A DNA stretch of 64,000 bases. Source: Deltaproteobacteria bacterium (GTDB lineage Bacteria; JADJOY01). The stretch lies in assembly GCA_016713535.1 (NCBI GenBank), contig JADJOY010000041.1, positions 1-64,000 on the forward strand, read 5' to 3'. Below are positions 40,601-49,348 of the stretch, one piece after another; within the stretch, counting starts at the first letter, position 1, and each line of letters opens with the position of its first letter. Under the pieces are notes generated by a model. The model did not search any database and was not told the DNA's origin. It saw nothing but the letters and a program-made list of their open reading frames with translations. Made by a program: the position numbers and the translations under genes.

Positions 40601-41959
40601 ATGGAGCACGTGGGTCTTCCGGAATGGGCGACACCGCTCGTCGTCGGGGTGAGCCATCACACCTCGTCGGTCGAGCTTCGCGAGAAGCTCGCGTTCGACG
40701 CCGGCGACCTGCCACGCGCCCTGGGACGACTCACCTCGCAGCCGGGCATGCGCGAGGCGATGATCCTCTCGACCTGCAACCGCGTCGAGCTGCTCGCGGT
40801 CGGCGAGACGCCCGAAGCCGCGGCCTCCGGGCTCTCGGGCTTCCTCGCCGAGGAGCGCGGCATCACGAGCGAGGATCTGGTGCGACACGCGTTCCGGTTC
40901 GCGGGTCCGAACGCCGCGCGCCACGTCTTCCGGGTGGCGGCGAGCCTGGACTCGATGGTGGTGGGCGAGCCGCAGATCCTCGGGCAGGTGAAGAGCGCCT
41001 ACCGCGCCGCGGCGGAGAGCCATGCGGTAGGACCGGTTCTCAACCGGCTCTGCCACCGCGCGTTTCGCGTCGCGAAGCGGGTGCGAACCGAGACTCAGAT
41101 CGGGGACCATGCGGTGAGCGTGGGGTTCGCCGCGGTCGAGCTCGCGCGCAAGATCTTCGATAGCCTCGACGGCAAGGTCGTGCTGGTCCTCGGCGCGGGC
41201 GAGATGGCCGAGCTCGCGACCCGCAACCTCGCGGCGGCGGGCGCGAGCAAGATCCTCATCGCCAACCGCACTCACCTCCGTGCGATCAGGATGGCCGAGG
41301 AGTTCCACGGCACCGCGGTGCCGTTCGACGAGCTGCCGACCCGTCTCGCCGACGCGGACATCGTGGTGTGCTCGACGGGTGCCTCCAGCTACGTGGTGAC
41401 CCAGCCGATGGTGCAGGCGGCGCTCAAGCGCCGCAAGCGCCGCTCGATGTTCTTCATCGACATCTCGGTGCCGCGCAACGTCGATCCCGAGGTGAACCAC
41501 CTCGACAACTCGTACCTCTACGATGTCGACGATCTCGAGCAGGTCGTGGACGCCAACTGGCAGACGCGCCGGGTCGAGGCGGCCCGCGCGGAGCAGATCC
41601 TCGACCAGGAGATCGAGCGCTTCCTCGACTGGCTCCACGAGCTCGACGCCAACCCGGTGATCCGCGAGATCCAGGATCGCTGGGAAGGGATCCGCCAGAG
41701 CGAGCTCGACCGCCATCGTGGGTGGCTCGCGCGCCTCTCCGAGGACGATCGCCGCGGTGTCGCGGAGCTGACCCGGTCCCTGATGGGCAAGCTGCTGCAC
41801 GCGCCGCTCAGCCAGCTCAAGGCGTGTCGCGCGAACGGCAGCCTCGGCTACGTGGACGCGGCGCGCGTGCTCTTCGACCTCGACGACGAAGGCCGCAGCC
41901 GCAAGCCCCGTCCGAGGCCCGTGGCCGCCGCACCGCTGGAAGACACCGAGAGCACTTGA
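40601..41959 (+). CDS. hemA: Glutamyl-tRNA reductase
   Basis: 452-residue enzyme reducing glutamyl-tRNA to glutamate-1-semialdehyde, the first step of C5-pathway tetrapyrrole synthesis. Catalytic region VVGVSHHTSSVELREKL, ILSTCNRVELLA with the nucleophilic Cys, SLDSMVVGEPQILGQVK; NADPH domain VLVLGAGEMAELATRNL and DIVVCSTGAS; dimerization helix EIQDRWEGIRQSELDRH. Complete. It overlaps hemC as TGATG (41957-41961), so the two are translationally coupled. Confidence 0.97.
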   Translation: MEHVGLPEWATPLVVGVSHHTSSVELREKLAFDAGDLPRALGRLTSQPGMREAMILSTCNRVELLAVGETPEAAASGLSGFLAEERGITSEDLVRHAFRFAGPNAARHVFRVAASLDSMVVGEPQILGQVKSAYRAAAESHAVGPVLNRLCHRAFRVAKRVRTETQIGDHAVSVGFAAVELARKIFDSLDGKVVLVLGAGEMAELATRNLAAAGASKILIANRTHLRAIRMAEEFHGTAVPFDELPTRLADADIVVCSTGASSYVVTQPMVQAALKRRKRRSMFFIDISVPRNVDPEVNHLDNSYLYDVDDLEQVVDANWQTRRVEAARAEQILDQEIERFLDWLHELDANPVIREIQDRWEGIRQSELDRHRGWLARLSEDDRRGVAELTRSLMGKLLHAPLSQLKACRANGSLGYVDAARVLFDLDDEGRSRKPRPRPVAAAPLEDTEST

Positions 41960-42804
41960 TGAACCCACTTCGCATCGGTTCGCGCGGTAGCCCACTCGCC
42001 TTGTGGCAGGCCAACTGGGTGCAGGCTCGACTCCGCGAGCTCGCGCCGGATCGCGCCGTCGAGATCGAGATCATCAAGACGTCGGGTGACAAGTTCCTCG
42101 ACGCGCCACTTGCCCGGGTGGGTGGCAAGGGGCTGTTCGTGAAGGAGATCGAGGATGCGCTGCTCGAGCGCCGGATCGATCTCGCGGTGCACAGCCTCAA
42201 GGACGTGCCGGCCGAGCTCCCGCCCGGTCTCATGCTCACGGCCTACCCCGAGCGCGAGGATCCGCGCGACGCGATGGTGGTCCCGGAGGGCGCGTCGCCC
42301 TCGCTCGAGGCCCTCGCGCGTGGGGCTCGGATGGGGACCACCAGCCTGAGGCGTCAGTCGCAGCTCCTCGCGAAGCGGCCCGATCTCGAGATCGTTCCGC
42401 TGCGCGGAAACGTCGGGACGCGGCTCGACAAGCTGGCTCGCGGCGAGGTCGACGCGATCATGCTCGCCCACGCCGGCCTGCGGCGGCTCGGCCTCGGAGA
42501 GCGTGCCGGCTACGTGTTCGGCGTCGACGAGCTGGTCCCCGCGGTGGGCCAGGGCGTGCTCGCGATCGAGACGCGCAGCGACGACGACGCGACCCGAGCG
42601 GTGGTGGAGCGACTCGATGTGCCCGCATCGCGCGCGGCGGTGACCGCCGAAAGGGCCTTCCTACTCACGCTGGAGGCCGGCTGCCTCGTGCCCGTGGGCG
42701 GCTACGCGACTCTGGAGGGAGAGCGGCTCCGGCTGCGTGGCATCATCGCGAGTCCTGACGGCGGCCTCCTCATCCGCCGCGAGGCGAGCGGACCGATCTC
42801 CTAG
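41959..42804 (+). CDS. hemC: Porphobilinogen deaminase (hydroxymethylbilane synthase), ended early by in-frame TAG
   Basis: Polymerises four porphobilinogens to hydroxymethylbilane. Motifs IGSRGSPLALWQANW, KTSGDKFLDAPL, GGKGLFVKEIEDALL, DLAVHSLKDVPAELP, MGTTSLRRQSQLL, VPLRGNVGTRLDKL, and the dipyrromethane-cofactor Cys in LEAGCLVPVG. The frame meets TAG at 42802-42804 after 281 residues, but the same frame continues as AAAIGVGVAEEILAAGGARIL to TGA at 42891, the expected domain-3 end (310 residues total). A GAG-to-TAG change would explain this; it may be a sequence error. Confidence 0.95.
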   Translation: MNPLRIGSRGSPLALWQANWVQARLRELAPDRAVEIEIIKTSGDKFLDAPLARVGGKGLFVKEIEDALLERRIDLAVHSLKDVPAELPPGLMLTAYPEREDPRDAMVVPEGASPSLEALARGARMGTTSLRRQSQLLAKRPDLEIVPLRGNVGTRLDKLARGEVDAIMLAHAGLRRLGLGERAGYVFGVDELVPAVGQGVLAIETRSDDDATRAVVERLDVPASRAAVTAERAFLLTLEAGCLVPVGGYATLEGERLRLRGIIASPDGGLLIRREASGPIS

Positions 42805-43048
42805 GCGGCAGCGATCGGGGTCGGAGTGGCCGAGGAGATCCTCGCCGCCGGAGGCGCCAGGATCCTGGCCGATCTCGCCGCGGCCGGCTGATCTCCGTGG
42901 CGACCGGCGGCGGACATCCGCCGCCGGAAGCGGCGGCCCACCTCGGTCCTGGTGGGGGGGATCGGGGGCCCGTGGCGGTGGTTGCGCTGCGGAGCGTTTA
43001 TACTTCGCCCCCCTGTTTTCCCCTCCCGATCCTCGACACCGCGAACCC

Positions 43049-44731
43049 ATGTCCTCGACCGACCTCCGCATCGTTCCTCGGCCTGAGCACACCGTCTCGC
43101 GCAAGCGCATCGACCCGAACGCGCTCAAGGTCATGTACCGGCTGCATCGTGCTGGATTCAAAGGATATTTGTGCGGCGGCGGGGTTCGGGACCTGCTCCT
43201 GGCGCGGCGCCCCAAGGACTTCGACATCGCCACGGACGCCCGGCCCCACGAGGTCAAATCGCTGTTTCGCAACTCGCGGATCATCGGCCGGCGCTTCAAG
43301 ATCACCCAGGTCTATTTCAAGGACGGCACCATCGTTCAGGTGTCGACCTTCCGCGCCAGCTCGGAGTTCGAGGAAGTGGCCGACTCCGGCGGACCGCCGG
43401 AGGTGGGCGACGGCTTGGTCGGGGACGAGGTCGGCGCCGAAACCGCCGTCGATACGGTCGCCGGCGACGGGAGCGACGACATGCCGCTCGAAACCGGCGC
43501 CGTCGCGCGCGTGACCTCGGCCGCGTCTCCTCCTTCGTTGCTGATCCGCCGCGACAACGTGTACGGGACGCCGGAGGAGGACGCCTTCCGTCGTGACCTC
43601 ACCATCAACGGACTTTTCTACGACATCAGCGACTTCTCCATCATCGACTACGTGGGCGGGCTCGCCGACCTCGAAGCGAAGGTGATCCGCATCATCGGCG
43701 ACCCGGACATCCGCATCCAGGAGGATCCGGTGCGGATGGTCCGCGCCATCCGCCACTCGGCGCGCCTCGACTTCGCGATCGATTCCCCCACCCGGGAGGC
43801 GATCGTTCGCCACGCCGCACGACTCCTCGAGTGCTCGACGGCGCGCGTGCTCGACGAGCTCTACCGCGACCTTCGCGGCGGCGCGGCCGCGCCCGCCCTC
43901 AAGATGATGCTCGAGCTCGGGCTTCTCGATGCGATCCTCCCGGCCCTCGCGCGGTTCCTGCGCGACGGCCCCCGCGAAGAGATCGAACGCACCTGGCGTA
44001 GCGTCGAGGCCCTCGACGCGACCTCGGACTATGGCGACGCGCCTCAGCCGGGTGTGTTGTGGAGTGTCCTCGCGGGGCCGTATCTCCTGAGCCGGGTCGC
44101 GGTCGACGGGGAGAGCGGCTCGGGCGACTTCGGTACCGCGATCGAGCTCGCGTTTCGCGAGCTCACGCGCCCCCTTGCCGTGGGCCGCAAGGACGCCGAA
44201 CGCGTCAAGCTGCTGTTACTCACCCGTCGACGCCTCGAGCAGGCGCTCGCCACTGGCCGGTTGCCCAAGACCCTCGTTCATCGTCCCTATTTCGAGGATG
44301 CCATCAGCTACTTCGACATGGTGATGCGCGCCGATGGTGGCGAGGTGCCGGGGTGGTTGCGGGCCGGCCGGGAGCTGGCACCCGTCGGTGGTGGCATGCC
44401 AGGGGCACCGGGTGATGTGAGCCCCACGGGGGACGAGGGCGCCACCTCCCCGGCGCCGCGACGCCGACGCCGTCGTCGTCGCCGAGGGGGGCGAAGCTCC
44501 TCGGTCGACTCGCCGCTCGCCACTCCCACCGGCGCAGAGGCGGAGGCCATCGTCGACACCGAGCCGATCGACGAGGAAGAGGGAGTCGCGGCGCTCGGCC
44601 TGACCGGGGGTGAGGTGGGCGAGCTCGCGCCAGCAGAGGACGCGGCGCCCGCGTCGGCGAAGCGTCGCCGACGTCGGGGCCGGCGCGGCCGGCGAGGTGG
44701 CGGTACGAGCACGCCACCGGCGGCCGAGTGA
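43049..44731 (+). CDS. pcnB: Poly(A) polymerase / tRNA nucleotidyltransferase family protein (PcnB-like)
   Basis: 560-residue class II nucleotidyltransferase that adds A tails to RNA. N-terminal YLCGGGVRDLLLARRPKDFDIATDA holds the GG and DxD metal motifs; RRDLTINGLFYD and DPDIRIQEDPVRMVRAIRHSARL are the body motifs. Residues 110-166 are an acidic insert several dozen residues longer than usual before DNVYGTPEEDA. The C-terminal tail (from about residue 450) is disordered with nine consecutive Arg and a later KRRRRRGRRGRRGGG, likely RNA-binding. Its stop overlaps the next start as GTGA. PcnB is favoured over CCA-adding enzyme by the tail. Confidence 0.88.
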   Translation: MSSTDLRIVPRPEHTVSRKRIDPNALKVMYRLHRAGFKGYLCGGGVRDLLLARRPKDFDIATDARPHEVKSLFRNSRIIGRRFKITQVYFKDGTIVQVSTFRASSEFEEVADSGGPPEVGDGLVGDEVGAETAVDTVAGDGSDDMPLETGAVARVTSAASPPSLLIRRDNVYGTPEEDAFRRDLTINGLFYDISDFSIIDYVGGLADLEAKVIRIIGDPDIRIQEDPVRMVRAIRHSARLDFAIDSPTREAIVRHAARLLECSTARVLDELYRDLRGGAAAPALKMMLELGLLDAILPALARFLRDGPREEIERTWRSVEALDATSDYGDAPQPGVLWSVLAGPYLLSRVAVDGESGSGDFGTAIELAFRELTRPLAVGRKDAERVKLLLLTRRRLEQALATGRLPKTLVHRPYFEDAISYFDMVMRADGGEVPGWLRAGRELAPVGGGMPGAPGDVSPTGDEGATSPAPRRRRRRRRRGGRSSSVDSPLATPTGAEAEAIVDTEPIDEEEGVAALGLTGGEVGELAPAEDAAPASAKRRRRRGRRGRRGGGTSTPPAAE

Positions 44732-45816
44732 GCAGCGAAGCAATGTCACGAGTCGAACCGATGGACTCTCGCGGCCGCGCCGAGCGCCTCGGGGTGACCA
44801 GCGAGGCGATCGAGCTGATCGACTCGTGTGATGCGATCGACCTTCACCTCGACACGTTCATCGAGCACCGGCTCTTCGGCTACGACCTGCTCCGCGCGCA
44901 CGGCCCGGGCCTCCTGAACGGACGGTTCTACGGTCACGCGGACCTTCCGCGCCTCGCCGAGGCTGGCTTCACCGGCGGGTTGTGGAGCATCACCACGAAT
45001 CCGTTCCGGACCTCGGCCAGCCGCTCGCGCACGTTCTTCCGCAACCTCGCGCGTATCCGCGCGCTGTTCGACGGTGCCGCCGACCGAGCTCGGCTGGTAC
45101 GGGACGTCGCCGAGTACCGCGTCGCCCGCGCCGCGGGAGCACACGGCGTATTCCTCTCGGTCCAGGGAGGCAACGCGCTCGATCACTCGCTCGACGACCT
45201 CGACCGCATCCCCGAGCGGCTGCTGGTGCGTGTCACTCTGGTGCACCTTTCGACCTCGCGCCTCGGAGTGACCAGCAACCCGTACGGGCGAACCGGAGCG
45301 GGACGTGGTCTCACGTCGCTGGGGCGCGACTACGTCCGGCGACTCGACGAGAAGCGCATCCTCGTCGACCTCGCACACATCAATCGTGAGGGGTTCTTCG
45401 ACGCGGTGGAGGTGCACGATCGCTCGCTGCCGCTCATCGTGACCCACACGGGTGTCAACGGCGTGTACCGGCACTGGCGGAACCTGGACGACGACCAGCT
45501 TCGCGCGATCGCCGAGAGCGGTGGCACGGTCGGCGTGATGTATCAGTCGAGCTTCCTCGGCCCCTCGTGGTTCGCGGCCAAGGTGGACTGGGTGGTCGAT
45601 CACCTGGAGCACATCGTGAAGGTGGTGGGCGACGACCACGCGTCCCTGGGAAGCGACTGGGACGGCGGCATCTGCCCACCCGACGACATGCTCACCTGTC
45701 TGGAATTCCCGCGGCTCGTGGACGCGATGCTACGCCGTGGGTGGTCCGCCGAGCGCATTCGCAAGATCCTCGGCGGTAACTTCCTGCGGGTGCTCGCGCA
45801 GATCCGCCCGAGCTGA
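44728..45816 (+). CDS. Membrane-dipeptidase family (renal dipeptidase-like) amidohydrolase
   Basis: 362-residue member of the renal-dipeptidase family. It has the HxD zinc ligands (IDLHLDTF), His ligands in VDLAHINREG and PLIVTHTGVNG, and the Asp in LGSDWDGG. The bridging Glu of the binuclear site is Gln146 (LSVQGGNALD; codon 45163-45165). No signal peptide, so probably cytosolic. Start GTG 44728 overlaps pcnB by 4 nt; an ATG at 44743 is the alternative. Activity may differ from true dipeptidases. Confidence 0.88.
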   Translation: MSSEAMSRVEPMDSRGRAERLGVTSEAIELIDSCDAIDLHLDTFIEHRLFGYDLLRAHGPGLLNGRFYGHADLPRLAEAGFTGGLWSITTNPFRTSASRSRTFFRNLARIRALFDGAADRARLVRDVAEYRVARAAGAHGVFLSVQGGNALDHSLDDLDRIPERLLVRVTLVHLSTSRLGVTSNPYGRTGAGRGLTSLGRDYVRRLDEKRILVDLAHINREGFFDAVEVHDRSLPLIVTHTGVNGVYRHWRNLDDDQLRAIAESGGTVGVMYQSSFLGPSWFAAKVDWVVDHLEHIVKVVGDDHASLGSDWDGGICPPDDMLTCLEFPRLVDAMLRRGWSAERIRKILGGNFLRVLAQIRPS

Positions 45817-45834
45817 CCGACGTCCGGGACCGTC

Positions 45835-46065
45835 GTGACCCCGACACACGACGTGGCCGGCGGCGGATCGCCCGTCGGGGCGTTCGGCGGCCTGATTCTG
45901 GGAGTCGTCGCATACCTGCTGTTCACATGGGCCATGGCGAGCGGGCTCATCCCGGTGCCCAGCAAGGTCGCGCAACGTCGCGGCGCGCTGGCGCTGCTGG
46001 TGATCGCGGTCGGGATGCTCGCCGCGCAGCTCGCGCTCGTGGTGTGGTCGCAGCTCGAACGCTGA
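45835..46065 (+). CDS. Small two-helix membrane protein
   Basis: 76 residues from GTG 45835. Two hydrophobic segments (VGAFGGLILGVVAYLLFTWA and GALALLVIAVGMLAAQLALVVW) flank a short basic loop (PSKVAQRRG). 18 bp after the dipeptidase-family gene. No family recognised. Confidence 0.6.
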   Translation: MTPTHDVAGGGSPVGAFGGLILGVVAYLLFTWAMASGLIPVPSKVAQRRGALALLVIAVGMLAAQLALVVWSQLER

Positions 46066-46199
46066 GCTCGTCGCCCGGTGCGCCCGGAACGGCTCGCGGG
46101 CACGGATCCATTGCGTGAGTCTCGGAGCGCTCGGTAGCATGACGTGGAGCGCGCGGCTCGACGGGCCGGGCGCGTTCGGCACGGGCGGAGGTTTTCAGG

Positions 46200-48269
46200 A
46201 TGACGGCGAGACCGCGACGCGCCACGGCGCTGGGTGGGGTGATCTGCGGCTTGGCTGCGCTGGGCGCGACCTGCCAGCCGAACCAGGAGCCGGTAGCGCG
46301 AATCTCGTGCACGCCTGCCGCGGTCGCGGTCGGTGAGCCGGTGTCCTTCGGCTCGGGGGGCTCGATCGATCCGGATGGGACGTTGACGAGCTTCTCGTTC
46401 GCGTTCGGAGATGGCGGGGCGGCGATCGGAGAGGCGACGAGCCACGGCTACGCCGCACCCGGCGCCTACCGGGCGACGCTCACGGTTCGCGACGCCGCGG
46501 GTGCGACCGACGACTCATCGTGCGTCGTCGCGGTGGGTGCGTTTCCGGCCGGCAGCGGCGCGCTCGACGAGCTCGAGCTGGTTCCACCTCACTTCGACCC
46601 GGTGATCACGGAGGACATCGAGAAGCCGGAGCACGGTGGAACGATCCTCGGGTTCTTCCGCGCGGCCTCGAACCTCAAGGTGACCGAGGTGCATGTGAAC
46701 GGCGAGCTCGCAGATCCCGCGCTCGGCGTCGTGCGGTGGTGCGAGGTGGTCGATCCCGAGCTGAGCGCCGGCGAGATCGGCATCGTGCGCTGTCACTCCA
46801 GCGATGCCCGGTTCGATGCCGGCAACGTCGCGACTCTCGACGTTCTCGCCGGCGCCGCGACGGTCTGGAGCAAGAGCGCGACGCGCGCGGCTCCCGAGCT
46901 CACGCCCAGCTACGTCACGGCCACCGAGGCGGGCGACGAGATCCTCGTTCATGTCCGGAACGACGCGAGCACCGGGCGAACCGTCACGGGTCTCGAGATC
47001 GATGGCGTCGACGTGACTTCGTTCGCCGTGTTCCAGAACGCGAGCCTGGCGCCGGGTGCGGTCGCGATCGTGCGCATACCTCGGCCCGACGGCGTGCCAT
47101 TCGGACGCTGGCTGGCGTTCACGGTGCGAGGCACCGACGGCCCCCGCGCGCTGCGCACCACTCGTGCGCTGCGGCTCTTCCGGCCGCACTTCGGAGTGGG
47201 CGACTGGACCCAGGCCCAGAGCAGCGGCGCCGGTAGCCCTTACGCCGATCCAGGGGTGATGCAGGAGTACCTGGACCGCGGCATCGATCTGTTCCTGTGG
47301 ACGCCGAGCCCGAGCGCGCCGCCGGAGCTGGTGCTCGACCAGCTCGCCGAGCAGCACGACATCCACGTGTGGATGCACGAGGGACAGCCGGACCCGGCGT
47401 TCGTCGCCCAGTGGGGCGGGCATCCGCGGCTGCTCTTCGACGCCGTCGCGGGCGAGCCGGAGTTCAGCGATCCCTCGTCGCTCACCCTCTCGGTGGTGAA
47501 GCACAACCGAGAGCTGTGGGGAGGCACCACGCCGCTGTGGGTCTACAACGCCTGCATGTACCGCTTCTCCGAGTGGGCGCCGCTCGGAGACGTCGGCGGC
47601 ATGGACCACTACGCGGTCTGGGCGCCGAAGTGCAACACCAACCTGCCGCTCTTCTTCAACGACCTGATCCAGTACGTGGGCTCGTACGCGAGCGAGATCA
47701 AGCGCGCCGCCGAGCCGAGCCCTGCCTACATGTGGACGCAGGGACTCTACGAGAACGACGTGCGCTGTCCCACCGCGGACGAGATCCGTGCCCAGTGGTA
47801 CCAGATCGTGGGGCGGGGAGCGAAGACGGTCTTGTGGTTCCTCGGCCGCCCCGAGCTCGACGACGTATGCCCTGCGTCCTCGCTCGCCGAGATGCGACGC
47901 CTCAAGGACGAGCTGGTGCCGATGCGATCCGCACTCCTCGAGGGGGACGTGGTGCCGGCTGGCACCGTGGCGCGAACCCTGACCCCCTTCATCGACGTCA
48001 CGGCGACCGTGGGGCCGCGTGCGATCGTGCTGACGCTCACCGATTACTCGTACCAGCAGCTCTGGCTCACCGGGCTGGTGTGGCAGCCACGTGGCAACGT
48101 TCAGATCGACGTGACACCCCCCGGCGGATTCGAGGCCGCGCGGTTCGTCCAGCTCGACCATGCGAGCGCCACCGAGCTCGCCTACACCAAGATCGCAAGC
48201 AACACCTATCGGGTGACGGTGCCCGCGATGGCGGTCGCGACGCCGATCCTGGTAGAGCCGGAACCGTGA
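46200..48269 (+). CDS. PKD-domain lipoprotein with glycosidase-like barrel
   Basis: 689-residue surface lipoprotein. Signal peptide with lipobox LGATC; a PKD domain at residues 30-110 (SCTPAAVAVGEPVSFGSGGS, FSFAFGDGG, YRATLTVRDAAG); a beta region to about 310; then a TIM-barrel-like part (DPGVMQEYLDRGIDLFLW, IHVWMHEGQPDPAF, AWYQIVGRGAKTVLWFL-type motif reading IRAQWYQIVGRGAKTVLWF, DELVPMRSALLEGDVV) and a C-terminal beta domain. The barrel resembles GH42-like or related glycosidases, but no family is certain. RBS GGAGG before ATG 46200. Confidence 0.72.
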   Translation: MTARPRRATALGGVICGLAALGATCQPNQEPVARISCTPAAVAVGEPVSFGSGGSIDPDGTLTSFSFAFGDGGAAIGEATSHGYAAPGAYRATLTVRDAAGATDDSSCVVAVGAFPAGSGALDELELVPPHFDPVITEDIEKPEHGGTILGFFRAASNLKVTEVHVNGELADPALGVVRWCEVVDPELSAGEIGIVRCHSSDARFDAGNVATLDVLAGAATVWSKSATRAAPELTPSYVTATEAGDEILVHVRNDASTGRTVTGLEIDGVDVTSFAVFQNASLAPGAVAIVRIPRPDGVPFGRWLAFTVRGTDGPRALRTTRALRLFRPHFGVGDWTQAQSSGAGSPYADPGVMQEYLDRGIDLFLWTPSPSAPPELVLDQLAEQHDIHVWMHEGQPDPAFVAQWGGHPRLLFDAVAGEPEFSDPSSLTLSVVKHNRELWGGTTPLWVYNACMYRFSEWAPLGDVGGMDHYAVWAPKCNTNLPLFFNDLIQYVGSYASEIKRAAEPSPAYMWTQGLYENDVRCPTADEIRAQWYQIVGRGAKTVLWFLGRPELDDVCPASSLAEMRRLKDELVPMRSALLEGDVVPAGTVARTLTPFIDVTATVGPRAIVLTLTDYSYQQLWLTGLVWQPRGNVQIDVTPPGGFEAARFVQLDHASATELAYTKIASNTYRVTVPAMAVATPILVEPEP

Positions 48270-48350
48270 GCGACGAGGCCGGGTAGACTCGGCGGATCGG
48301 TCGGCGGGAGCGTCTCCCGGTTCACCCCGCTCCTGACACTCACCATTCCC

Positions 48351-49299
48351 GTGTCCGCTGCGCTGCCTCCCGCCCGCCTCGCGACGCTCGCCGACGAACG
48401 GCGCGCGTCAGAGGCCCAGAAGGATCAGGAACTGCGTGAGCTCTTCGCGGGGCGCGTGGCGGTGTTGCTCGCGGCCTTCGCGGGTCTGATCGCGATCCTC
48501 CAGCTCACCGGCTACCGGATCGGGGCGGCGCTGGGCTTCGTCCGGCTCGGCGCGGGCTACGTCTCGATCGGGCTCAACCTCGCCATCGTGCTGCTCTCGA
48601 TACTCTTCCCTGCGGTCTCACCGGGCCGCGTTCGCGAGCCCGCAACGCCCGGTGCGGTGGGTGCGGCTCTCGACCCACGCTTACGTTTCCCTGGTGCTGG
48701 TCTGCATGCTCGGCCACGTCCACCTCGCCGGAAGCCAGAACACCATCAACGTCATGTTGATCCTGTTCGTGGCGCTCATGGTGCAGCGCATGCTCGGGGC
48801 GCGGGTGGGGTGGCTCTATTTCGCCGCGGGCACCCTGCTCTACGTCGGGGCGAGCGCCCTCGAGCAGGCGGGAGTCCTGTCCTACGCGCCGCTGCTCCAG
48901 CACGGCGACAGGCTGGGCGCTCTGCTCCTCGATCCGCGCTACTTCTGGGCGAACCTGCTCATCTTCGTGGTCGTGGCGCTCGTCGTGCTCGGCTCGTTCC
49001 AGCGGTTCGAGGAGGATCGGGTCGCGAAGCAACACGAGCTCCTCGAGGCCGAGCTCGAGATCGAGCGCCATCGGATCGAGGTGCAGCGGCTCCGGTCGCT
49101 GGTGCCGATGTGCGCGAGCTGCAAGAAGATCCGCGACGACGCCGGCTTCTGGCAGAGCGTCGAGGAGTACATCGAGGATCAGACTGCTCACCAGGTCACC
49201 CACGGCATCTGCCCGGAGTGCCGCAAGCGCCTCTACCCCGAGATCACGCTCGGCGACACGCCCGCGCCGGGGTCCGCCTCTCGCCGCCGCAAGCCGTGA
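48351..49299 (+). CDS. Polytopic membrane protein with coiled coil and C-terminal CxxC...CxxC motif, one frame change
   Basis: About 316 residues. Six membrane helices (VAVLLAAFAGLIAILQL, GLNLAIVLLSILF, YVSLVLVCMLG, INVMLILFVALMV, VGWLYFAAGTLLYVG, LLIFVVVALVVLG), a coiled coil (KQHELLEAELEIERHRIEVQRL), then MCASCKKIRDDAGFW...THGICPECRKRLYPE. That last motif is a known tail of PAS, kinase and cyclase sensor proteins, with four Cys that could bind zinc. No kinase, cyclase or regulator domain is present. The frame changes near 48630. Start GTG 48351. Confidence 0.75.
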
Positions 49300-49348
49300 T
49301 CGGGGTCGATTCCGGGTAGCCCTGCCGCTCGCCGACATCCCGGTCGCG

